Source: Bacillota bacterium (GTDB taxonomy: Bacteria > Bacillota > Desulfitobacteriia > Desulfitobacteriales > Desulfitobacteriaceae). From it: 6,907 nt of DNA. Below, in pieces: positions 1-6,099 of the stretch. Both the position numbers and the translations under genes were made by a program. Each line of letters starts with the position of its first letter. Position 1 is the first letter of the stretch. Location: the NCBI GenBank assembly GCA_021849995.1, contig JAJZSC010000180.1, positions 1 to 6,907 on the forward strand. The letters run 5' to 3'. The notes beneath the pieces were generated by a model, which worked only from the letters and a program-made list of their open reading frames with translations, had not been told where the DNA came from and made no database searches.

Positions 1-669
1 CCTGTTAACCATGGCTTCTATTAAGCCTATGTACTTGGGGTAGAAGCGCTTGGCCAACCATTCCTGTTTGAAGGGCTTTTTTCTATAGCTTTCATTTCTG
101 GTCAGGATTACAATATTTTTGTTATTTCCATCTTGGATTGATTTTTTAATAGGTATAGGGTCAGAGATTCCTCCATCAAGCAATTTGAAGCCTTCAAAAT
201 CCACTGTCCGGGAAAGAAATGGCAGACTACTTGAAGCTTGCATTGCTGTAAGAACTGCTCGTTCTCTATCATTTGTGGTAAAATCATTTTTCTCAAAGTA
301 GATTGGCTTGCCAGTGAGACAGTCTGTAGCCCCCATGACGAACCTCTGGTCAGAGTTAAAAAAAGTAATAAAGTCAAATGGTTCTAGTTTATAGGGAATT
401 TTATTAAATAGAAAGTCCATCCCAAATATGCTTCGTTCTTTAATGAGATTTCTATAGCTAAGATATCTCGAGTCTCTAATATAATTAATATTTATCCTCT
501 TAGACCGCTGGGTCTGCCTTGATATGTATGAAGCACCATTACATGCACCAGCCGAGACCCCAATTACATAAGGAATATGAAGATTGTATTTAAGCAAACA
601 GTCAAGTACTCCCGCTGTGTAGACTCCTCTCATCCCGCCGCCTTCGAGAACCAGACCTGCATTTTCCAC
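1..669 (-). CDS. Patatin-like phospholipase family protein (YjjU-like), 3' end cut by window edge
   Basis: Probable serine acyl hydrolase (patatin fold), acting on lipid acyl esters; the true substrate is unknown. The 223 residues visible form an unbroken frame that leaves the window at base 1. Seen in order: the oxyanion-hole glycine motif GGGMRG (residues 10-15), the nucleophile elbow GVSAG with Ser39, and the DGG motif with Asp165. Ser39 and Asp165 would form the Ser-Asp dyad of the family. The text around DGGISDPIPIK resembles bacterial YjjU-type patatins, which are roughly 280-360 residues long, so the C-terminal part is missing here. There is no signal peptide or membrane segment, so it is probably cytoplasmic. 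The start is GTG at 669-667: an in-frame TAA lies directly upstream (672-670) and AGGTGA (681-676) sits 6 nt before it. The glycine motif so close to the N-terminus fits this start. It has its own likely promoter, and nothing links it functionally to the hydrogenase upstream. Confidence 0.9.
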   Translation of the reverse strand, partial: MENAGLVLEGGGMRGVYTAGVLDCLLKYNLHIPYVIGVSAGACNGASYISRQTQRSKRININYIRDSRYLSYRNLIKERSIFGMDFLFNKIPYKLEPFDFITFFNSDQRFVMGATDCLTGKPIYFEKNDFTTNDRERAVLTAMQASSSLPFLSRTVDFEGFKLLDGGISDPIPIKKSIQDGNNKNIVILTRNESYRKKPFKQEWLAKRFYPKYIGLIEAMVNR

Positions 670-675
670 TTATAC

Positions 676-681
676 TCACCT
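676..681 (-). promoter_or_regulatory. Shine-Dalgarno site deciding the GTG start of the patatin-like gene
   Basis: AGGTGA, read on the minus strand, lies 6 nt upstream of the GTG at 669-667. The first ATG in frame (633-631) would cut into the glycine-rich oxyanion motif, so the GTG with this site is the only sensible start. Confidence 0.65.
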
Positions 682-692
682 GCTTGGGAAAT

Positions 693-721
693 TTTATCAA
701 TATTTTTTTTATTATCGTCAA
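693..721 (-). promoter_or_regulatory. Candidate sigma-A promoter for the patatin-like gene
   Basis: On the minus strand, TTGACG (721-716, five of six consensus -35 bases) is followed by a 17-nt AT-only spacer and GATAAA (698-693, four of six -10 bases). The expected start of transcription near 686 would give a leader of only about 17 nt, just enough for the AGGTGA site and the GTG. The spacer length and the A/T-rich track support it. The -10 match is imperfect and AT-rich sequence gives such hits by chance, so this is a prediction from pattern alone. Confidence 0.5.
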
Positions 722-822
722 TTAAAGTGTTTACCTGAACTGAGAGTCTATGATGTTTCCAGTTGCAATTGTGCAGTGTCAGTAAAGAAACGACGGTACC
801 CTAGCATACAACCAGCAGGCTG

Positions 823-862
823 GCTATTGCGGTCGCCCCTGAGATGTACCAGATGCAATAGC
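823..862 (-). repeat. Inverted repeat (8-bp perfect arms, 24-nt loop) downstream of hyfI
   Basis: GCTATTGC at 823-830 and GCAATAGC at 855-862 are exact reverse complements, extendable by one G-U pair at the base of the stem. A smaller palindrome, CCAGC-AG-GCTGG (812-823), abuts it. The stem starts 17 nt after the hyfI stop on the transcribed strand. No run of T follows, so it is not a standard intrinsic terminator. It could serve as a 3' end stabiliser, a processing site or a protein-binding site for the hydrogenase mRNA, or it may be chance. Only the repeat itself is directly seen. Confidence 0.5.
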
Positions 863-878
863 TTGATCTAAATAACCG

Positions 879-1391
879 TTAGTCAGCCTTTTGGAGGTTG
901 ATTGGCCTTTTGCCTATTATCTGTAACAGACCGTTTATCATGTCCTCAGGTGTAGGTGGGCACCCCGGGATACATACTTGGACAGGTAATACTTCGCCGA
1001 TTCCTTGCCTGCTGGCATAACTTCCTTGAGACACTCCGCCATTAATTGCACAATCTCCAACAGCGACAACGCATTTTGGATTTGGCATAGCTTCGTATGT
1101 GTCGCGTGCAGCCCTGACCAAATGGGTAGAGGCAGGTCCCGTACACATTAGCACATCAGCATGTCTTGGGGATGCCACAAAATCAAAACCAAAGCGTTGG
1201 ATATCATAGACAGGGTTTAGGAGAGCAGTCATTTCCCAATCACACCCGTTACAAGATCCACAATCCAAATGCCTAATGTGTAAGGATTGGCCGAGCTCTG
1301 GAAGGATTGGCTCAGATGTTGTTCCGGAATCTATTGAAATTTTCCTTGCTAATCTTCCCATTTTGATACTGCGTCGTAAAAGGTTCCACAT
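879..1391 (-). CDS. hyfI: Hydrogenase-4 small subunit HyfI (NuoB-like [4Fe-4S] protein)
   Basis: Small subunit of the group 4 [NiFe]-hydrogenase. It holds the [4Fe-4S] cluster that passes electrons between the Ni-Fe site in HyfG and the external redox partner, on the cytoplasmic face of the membrane. The protein has 170 residues. Cluster ligands are visible as CGSCNGC (Cys44, Cys47, Cys50; the last two are the family ligands), GDCA (Cys114) and GCPP (Cys144), the NuoB / HycG / EchC pattern. It lacks the Tat signal peptide of periplasmic hydrogenase small subunits, and the basic N-terminus (residues 1-17) is typical of the NuoB-like type. It is shorter than E. coli HyfI (about 250 residues), mostly at the C-terminus. 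The ATG at 1391 is preceded by AGGAGA (1406-1401) with a 9-nt spacer, and this site overlaps the TAG stop of hyfG, so the two are probably translationally coupled. It is the last gene of the operon here; the next gene is unrelated. Confidence 0.95.
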   Translation of the reverse strand: MWNLLRRSIKMGRLARKISIDSGTTSEPILPELGQSLHIRHLDCGSCNGCDWEMTALLNPVYDIQRFGFDFVASPRHADVLMCTGPASTHLVRAARDTYEAMPNPKCVVAVGDCAINGGVSQGSYASRQGIGEVLPVQVCIPGCPPTPEDMINGLLQIIGKRPINLQKAD

Positions 1392-1404
1392 CTTTTAGTC
1401 TCTC

Positions 1405-3009
1405 CTATCTATCGCAACAACTATAGCATAGTTCAAAACTTTTGTTGATAAGCGGAAAATCAGGAACAATATTACCAAGCACAGCCAGTGGTACAGCGGG
1501 CCAATTTGCATACGCTGCGGTTCGGATTCGACAGCGGAATATCTTCCCTTGTTCGTCGGTCATAAGCCAGATAACATCTGTTCCTCGTGGAGACTCTGCG
1601 CAACCCCAGGCAATCTGTAAAGGAGGAAGTTTAAGGTTTCTAACTTGACCACTCCGTTCAGGACTCACTTTAACTGCCGATTCACCAGTTATAATAACTT
1701 CACGCAGGAGAGTCATAATTATCCTGAAGCTTTCCCTGACTTCACATACTCTGACAGATATTCTGGCCCATACATCTCCAGTCTCTTCTACTACAGGTTT
1801 TACAGCTAATTCAGGATATAGTAAATGAGCATGGGCAGTGCGCCAGTCAAAATTAACACCAGATGCACGGGCGGCTACCCCAGTAACTCCTAAATCTATG
1901 GCACTCTCTCTTTTTAGCATACCTGTAGTCACAGCACGCTGGCGGAATTCATAACATTCGAGAATTAAAGGAATCCACTCTTCAAAATCTCTGGCAATTT
2001 CAGTAAGATGGTTTTTTAAGGCATAGAGGGATTTGCTGTCTGGAATGATCTTAAGCCCACCAGGAACAACCACACCCCTGAGGAAACGATGTGCAAAAAC
2101 CTCATGATTTAACCGTTGCAAACGCTCCTTGCCTTGAAGTCCATTAGCATTACCTAGGGCAAAGCCAACACCGGCACACATGTTCCCGATGTCCCCGATG
2201 TGATTATATAAGCGTTCCAGTTCAGCCAGTATCGTTCGCCATAATAGAGTCTCACGTGTTAGCTCAATATCGGCAAGCTTTTCAACCGCTTCACAATAAG
2301 CAAGAGAATGACTAACAGTACAGACGGCACATAATCTTTCAATAATAGAAAGTCCCTCAAGGAGGTCCTTACCTTCTAAAAGCTTTTCGATACCTTTATG
2401 GGTATAAAAAAGCTGGGCATCAAGGTTCAATACGGTTTCCCCGATAGTTTGAAACCGGAAATGCCCTGGCTCAATAATACCGGCATGAATAGGACCTACC
2501 GGTATTTCGAAAATTCCTTCTCCTAAAGCATTTGGAACCGGTAGTGGTACTGATTTATACTTATCATCGTTTAATGATTCCGAGGGTATATCCTTGCGTA
2601 AAGGATGAAAGCCAATTTGCCATCCAGGATGGAGAATTAAAGGTCTATTATCGGGATGGCCTTTGGCTTTTAGACCGAATAAATCCTGAGCTTCCCTTTC
2701 AGCCCAGTTAAAAGCTGGAAAAATTGGAGTTAAAGATGGAAAACTGTCATCTAATCCTTTAATTGCCAAAGTAAGAGTAAAATCTCCGATTAAATGCAGG
2801 AGTAAATAAAGTGTAAAGCCATGTCCTAGTTCACGCTCATCATTCATAACATGAGTAAGCCAAACTGGACGTTCTGGTAGAGTAAGTAAATATTCCAATA
2901 CTTTTGGTAAGTCATCAACTTCCAACCAAACAAAACCTTCATTATTCGACCAAATAGTAATTTTAGAATCCGGTTGGGACAGCAAATAATCTCGCAATTG
3001 GTTCTGCAT
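1405..3009 (-). CDS. hyfG: Hydrogenase-4 large catalytic subunit HyfG (NuoC-NuoD fusion)
   Basis: Catalytic subunit carrying the Ni-Fe(CN)2CO site, which interconverts H2 with protons and electrons. The protein has 534 residues. Residues 1 to about 155 are a NuoC-like (30-kDa) domain with EREAQDLFG (104-112), GHPD (117-120) and HPLRKD (135-140). From about 162 to the end it is NuoD / [NiFe] large subunit, starting with the GPIHAGIIEPGHF block (172-184). The N-terminal metal motif is RLCAVCTVSH with Cys227 and Cys230. The C-terminal one is CYSC with Cys528 and Cys531. All four Ni ligands are therefore present, which separates it from complex I NuoD and from cysteine-less Ehr proteins. Two oddities: the usual D-P before Cys528 is E-L, and the protein ends at Arg534, three residues after Cys531, so it lacks the extension that a maturation protease would remove. 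The ATG start has a strong GGGAGGAG site and lies inside the end of hyfF (47-nt overlap). Confidence 0.95.
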   Translation of the reverse strand: MQNQLRDYLLSQPDSKITIWSNNEGFVWLEVDDLPKVLEYLLTLPERPVWLTHVMNDERELGHGFTLYLLLHLIGDFTLTLAIKGLDDSFPSLTPIFPAFNWAEREAQDLFGLKAKGHPDNRPLILHPGWQIGFHPLRKDIPSESLNDDKYKSVPLPVPNALGEGIFEIPVGPIHAGIIEPGHFRFQTIGETVLNLDAQLFYTHKGIEKLLEGKDLLEGLSIIERLCAVCTVSHSLAYCEAVEKLADIELTRETLLWRTILAELERLYNHIGDIGNMCAGVGFALGNANGLQGKERLQRLNHEVFAHRFLRGVVVPGGLKIIPDSKSLYALKNHLTEIARDFEEWIPLILECYEFRQRAVTTGMLKRESAIDLGVTGVAARASGVNFDWRTAHAHLLYPELAVKPVVEETGDVWARISVRVCEVRESFRIIMTLLREVIITGESAVKVSPERSGQVRNLKLPPLQIAWGCAESPRGTDVIWLMTDEQGKIFRCRIRTAAYANWPAVPLAVLGNIVPDFPLINKSFELCYSCCDR

Positions 3010-4465
3010 TCCCTACTCCTCCCATTACAACATGAACAACTTGCAGCAATGCATTATCTAAGAATTCTGGTACAAAAAAACCAACAGCTAAAACGATCAG
3101 AACAGGAATAGCCAGCCAGAGAGTCTTAATGTTCTCTCCACCATTAATTCGTTCGGAAGGTTTACCAAAGAGCATGCTCGAAAAGTGGTAAAGAAAACCA
3201 GCAAAGATAACTGTTAAAAAGAGTACCATCAAAAAACCTAACACTGCGCGTCCTGACTGAAACACACCTATGAGAATTCCTAATTTTGATCGGAAAGTGC
3301 CAAACGGGGGTGTCCCTGTTATTGCTAAGAGGCCTAAGAGTAAGAGTAAGCCAGTATATGGCCAAAGACTAATAACTCCACGGATTTTCAAGATCTGTCT
3401 GGTACCGGTTTTTTGAACAATTCTACCCGTAACTACGAATAAATTAGCTTTGGTTAAGGCATGAAGGAGTAAATGAAGAGTTGCTCCCCAAACTGCAACT
3501 GCATTGTTAAGTCCGAAGCCGAGAGCTAAAATCCCCATGTGTTCGACACTAGAATAGGCTAGTAGTCTTTTCACATCTTTTTGGAGAAGGATAAAAGCTA
3601 CCATAACTCCTAAAGATATTATTCCGAATGCTACAAGGAACTGACCAGAAAACTCAGGGCCAAGGACGGATTGTCTAATTAGAATGTGCCAACGAACAAC
3701 AGCATACATTGCGCAGTTTAGTAATACACCTGACAGCATGGCACTTACGGGAGAAGGAGCCTGACTATGGGCGTCTGGTAGCCAAGGATGCATCGGAACT
3801 AACCCGATTTTTGTTCCATACCCTACTAAGGCAAAGAGAAATGCGAGCTTTAACAGCCCTGAATCCAAGTTTTTAGCTAAGCTGTCTAATACCCGCCAGT
3901 CCAGGGTAGCCAAGCTATATCCATGGATTTGGCCAGAAGCTGCATATAGAAGCAAGGTTCCCAGCAAGGCAAAACTAATCCCGACAGTACAGAGTATAAT
4001 GTATTTCCATGCGGCTTCTACTGACTGTTTCTGTCGATAAAAGCCGACTAATAACGTCGTTGCCAATGTTGTACCTTCAATTCCGACCCAAAGAATTCCA
4101 AGGTTTGGAGTACTAACCACTAGAAGCATAGTTCCTATAAAGAGCCAAATATAAAAGTAATACCACTTGAGCCTCTGACGGGAGACCTTTCCTTCTTCGA
4201 TATCAGCCTCCATATAATGAAAGGAAAAGAGGATTACGTAACCAGAGATAAAGACTATAACAGAAAGCATAAATGCACTTAAGGCATCCCAATATAAAAG
4301 TCCCTGGAAGCTACTTACAGGGCCGGCTGTAAATACTTGATAAACTAGGTAAAAAGCAGTTAAGCCAACTGTTATTAAGGCTAGACAGTTAAGCGATTTT
4401 AAGATGGAATTCCGCCTAGTAAAGAGCATTACGATCGCTGCAAAAAATGCTATGGCAATAAACAT
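2963..4465 (-). CDS. hyfF: Hydrogenase-4 membrane subunit HyfF (NuoM/NuoN-like antiporter subunit)
   Basis: Integral membrane subunit of the proton-translocating arm, related to NuoM/NuoN and to MrpD antiporter proteins. The protein has 500 residues and about a dozen or more hydrophobic segments. Ion-path residues typical of the family are visible: Glu130 in WVGIEGTT, Lys219 in GYGTKIGLVPMHPWLPDAH (215-233), His226 and His233, the stretch KRLLAYSSVEHMG (299-311), and His331, His335 and Lys339 in the TM12-like helix (LHLLLHALTK). These are intact, which argues for a working channel. The ATG at 4465 follows the hyfE stop by 7 nt with a modest AGGG site, so initiation probably relies on coupling to hyfE. 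The C-terminus reads 15 codons past the hyfG start in another frame. E. coli HyfF is a little longer (about 526). No separate HyfD-type subunit is present between hyfC and hyfE, so HyfB and HyfF appear to be the only large antiporter subunits here. Confidence 0.93.
   Translation of the reverse strand: MFIAIAFFAAIVMLFTRRNSILKSLNCLALITVGLTAFYLVYQVFTAGPVSSFQGLLYWDALSAFMLSVIVFISGYVILFSFHYMEADIEEGKVSRQRLKWYYFYIWLFIGTMLLVVSTPNLGILWVGIEGTTLATTLLVGFYRQKQSVEAAWKYIILCTVGISFALLGTLLLYAASGQIHGYSLATLDWRVLDSLAKNLDSGLLKLAFLFALVGYGTKIGLVPMHPWLPDAHSQAPSPVSAMLSGVLLNCAMYAVVRWHILIRQSVLGPEFSGQFLVAFGIISLGVMVAFILLQKDVKRLLAYSSVEHMGILALGFGLNNAVAVWGATLHLLLHALTKANLFVVTGRIVQKTGTRQILKIRGVISLWPYTGLLLLLGLLAITGTPPFGTFRSKLGILIGVFQSGRAVLGFLMVLFLTVIFAGFLYHFSSMLFGKPSERINGGENIKTLWLAIPVLIVLAVGFFVPEFLDNALLQVVHVVMGGVGNAEPIARLFAVPTGF
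3016..3023 (-). promoter_or_regulatory. Strong Shine-Dalgarno site for hyfG inside the hyfF coding end
   Basis: GGGAGGAG on the minus strand, with a 6-nt spacer (TAGGGA) to the hyfG ATG at 3009-3007. It decides the hyfG start and shows that hyfG is initiated efficiently within the last codons of hyfF (47-nt overlap). Confidence 0.8.
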
Positions 4466-4472
4466 CTTAACC

Positions 4473-5132
4473 CTACCCTTTCAACGAATTCATGTGGTCT
4501 ACATTTAATGAGTCATAATCTCGAATCATTCGTTTGGCAAGGACTCCGAGAATTAGTGCAGCAATCAGTACATCGAAGAAAATGCCAAGTTCGATCAAAA
4601 TCGGCATGCCTTGTGTGAGCAAAAAGCCTGCGAGAAAGATTCCATTATCGATTAAAAGTATTCCAAGCACCTGAACCAAAGCCACTTTTCTGATAATCAT
4701 CAGAAGAAGACCATAGAAAAGTAACGAAAAAGCTATTGCTAAACCATTTCTCATTGTAGGTTCAATTAAACTCATAAGCGGTTGAGTTATTAAATAAGCA
4801 AGGAGAGTTAAAACACCTGCCGCTACTAAGCTAGATACACGTGTGAGGAAAAGTTCTCCCACCCATTGAGTATGAGAATTTTTAATTACATTACCTAGCA
4901 ACCATGGGATAAAAATTGCCTTTATTCCCAAAGAGACAATAACTACGAGGAAAGTCTCCCACTCTTTGGAATGAAGTGCTTCAATGAGAATTAGAGCTGA
5001 TAAAAACACAGCATGAATAGTCCACCAGTTTAGGGCCTTTCGAATTTTACTACTCGAGACTATCCCTAAGCCGGAAGCAGCAAGAGCAAATATCAAGAGC
5101 TGTTGGAGAGAATCCATAGTGTTGATACTCAT
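4473..5132 (-). CDS. hyfE: Hydrogenase-4 membrane subunit HyfE (NuoK-like)
   Basis: Small membrane subunit of the ion-translocating arm. The protein has 219 residues, matching E. coli HyfE (about 216), with roughly six or more hydrophobic segments and few charged residues inside the membrane. The family's C-terminal signature is recognisable: a helix rich in Ile/Leu followed by an Asn-Val-Asp and Ser-Leu-Lys-Gly ending (compare DVNNLTALKG in E. coli HyfE, from memory). The C-terminal half, with Glu181 in the stretch ILIELGIFFD, resembles NuoK, whose membrane glutamates take part in proton movement. The start ATG at 5132 shares one base with the hyfC TAA (TAATG overlap), and AGGGGG (5146-5141) lies 8 nt upstream, so translation is coupled to hyfC. 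A second Met at residue 6 is a less likely start because it has no comparable site. Confidence 0.92.
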   Translation of the reverse strand: MSINTMDSLQQLLIFALAASGLGIVSSSKIRKALNWWTIHAVFLSALILIEALHSKEWETFLVVIVSLGIKAIFIPWLLGNVIKNSHTQWVGELFLTRVSSLVAAGVLTLLAYLITQPLMSLIEPTMRNGLAIAFSLLFYGLLLMIIRKVALVQVLGILLIDNGIFLAGFLLTQGMPILIELGIFFDVLIAALILGVLAKRMIRDYDSLNVDHMNSLKG

Positions 5133-6082
5133 TAAATCCGCCCCCTAGTCAACCAGAAAGTAATCAGAGATAACACGGCTGCAGCTGTACCTGAGATAAG
5201 AAAATTAGGAAGTCTAAACAATCTTACTTTTACAGTAATACTTTCAATAGTAGCAAAGATCAATCCGAATAGAGCTATTTTTATAAGAGTTTGACCAAAG
5301 ATTAAAACGGCTGACAAGCCAAAACCGTTTGAAGTGGTAGTCGGCCAAATAATGTTTACCAGAAGCAGGAGGAGAATAAACTGTTTAATCTGTTCAGCAT
5401 AGTTCAGAAAGGCTAATGAACGGCCAGAATACTCCAGGACCATTCCCTCATGAATCATAGTTAGTTCCAAATGTGTATCAGGATTATCCACCGGGATTCT
5501 ACCCATTTCAGCGATAGTAACTATGATCAGAGCTATAATAGCAAGCAGCCGAGGTGTAGATGCAATAGATACATTGGTCAGACCCCAGATAATTCCTTGA
5601 AGGGAGGTAGAGCCTGTTAGAAAGGCTAGTACCAGTAAACCAAGAAGAAAAGTTGGTTCGACCAGCACAGAAACAAACAGTTCCCGGCTAGTCCCCATTC
5701 CTCCAAAAGTTCCTGCGGTATCAAGGCCTGCAAGTGCTATAAAGAAACGTCCCAAGGCAAAGCTGGCTACAAACCAGAATAAGTCGCCGTACCCGCTGAA
5801 CGGAGCCCAACCGAATGCATTAGGAACGACAAAAGCAGCCATAATCGTTGAGGCCAGAACGACTTCAGGAGTACGGAGAAAAATCCAACTAGTGTGTTCA
5901 GAAATCACTTCTTCCTTAGTCCAAAGCTTTCGCAAATCACGGTAAGATTGGAAAAGTCCAGGCCCTTGGCGCATTTGCCAGTAAGCCTTAGTTTTCTTAA
6001 TTAACCCTTGAAGAAGTGGGGCAAGGACTAAAATAATCAACAAATTGGTCGCTCCGGCAAACAATGATATGATAAAATCCAT
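5132..6082 (-). CDS. hyfC: Hydrogenase-4 membrane anchor subunit HyfC (NuoH-like)
   Basis: Membrane subunit that joins the hydrophilic HyfG/HyfI module to the membrane arm, homologous to NuoH, HycD and EchB. The protein has 316 residues, equal to the family norm (E. coli HyfC about 315), with about eight hydrophobic segments. Conserved cytoplasmic loops are clear: the first loop GPGLFQSYRDLRKLWTKEEV (40-59) and the signature EMGRIPVDNPDTHLELTMIH (192-211) with Glu212 next, carrying the acidic residues thought to link the redox site to the channel. GTSREL (130-135) and Glu142 are also family-typical. The start ATG at 6082 follows the hyfB stop by 17 nt, a gap filled by a purine-rich GGAAGGGGGAG site 4 nt from the ATG. 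The stop overlaps the hyfE start by one base. Confidence 0.95.
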   Translation of the reverse strand: MDFIISLFAGATNLLIILVLAPLLQGLIKKTKAYWQMRQGPGLFQSYRDLRKLWTKEEVISEHTSWIFLRTPEVVLASTIMAAFVVPNAFGWAPFSGYGDLFWFVASFALGRFFIALAGLDTAGTFGGMGTSRELFVSVLVEPTFLLGLLVLAFLTGSTSLQGIIWGLTNVSIASTPRLLAIIALIIVTIAEMGRIPVDNPDTHLELTMIHEGMVLEYSGRSLAFLNYAEQIKQFILLLLLVNIIWPTTTSNGFGLSAVLIFGQTLIKIALFGLIFATIESITVKVRLFRLPNFLISGTAAAVLSLITFWLTRGRI

Positions 6083-6099
6083 CTTTCTCCCCCTTCCTT

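Noticed and set aside
119..301. Plus-strand open frame of 60 codons
   Set aside because: It is antisense to the patatin-like gene, with no recognisable domain and no convincing ribosome site.
108..377. Open frame of 89 codons on the minus strand
   Set aside because: It lies entirely within the patatin-like gene in another frame; the patatin frame carries the family motifs and this one carries none.
812..823. CCAGC-AG-GCTGG palindrome as an intrinsic terminator of the hydrogenase operon
   Set aside because: The stem is at most 4-5 bp with a tiny loop and no T-run follows directly; the nearest T-rich stretch on the minus strand (about 782-792) is too far away and broken.
1442..1648. Plus-strand open frame antisense to hyfG
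   Set aside because: It is a shadow of the conserved NiFe large subunit coding sequence.
1405..3009. HyfG as a complex I NuoCD or a cysteine-less hydrogenase-related (Ehr) protein
   Set aside because: Both CxxC pairs (Cys227/Cys230 and Cys528/Cys531) are present, which NuoD and Ehr proteins lack.
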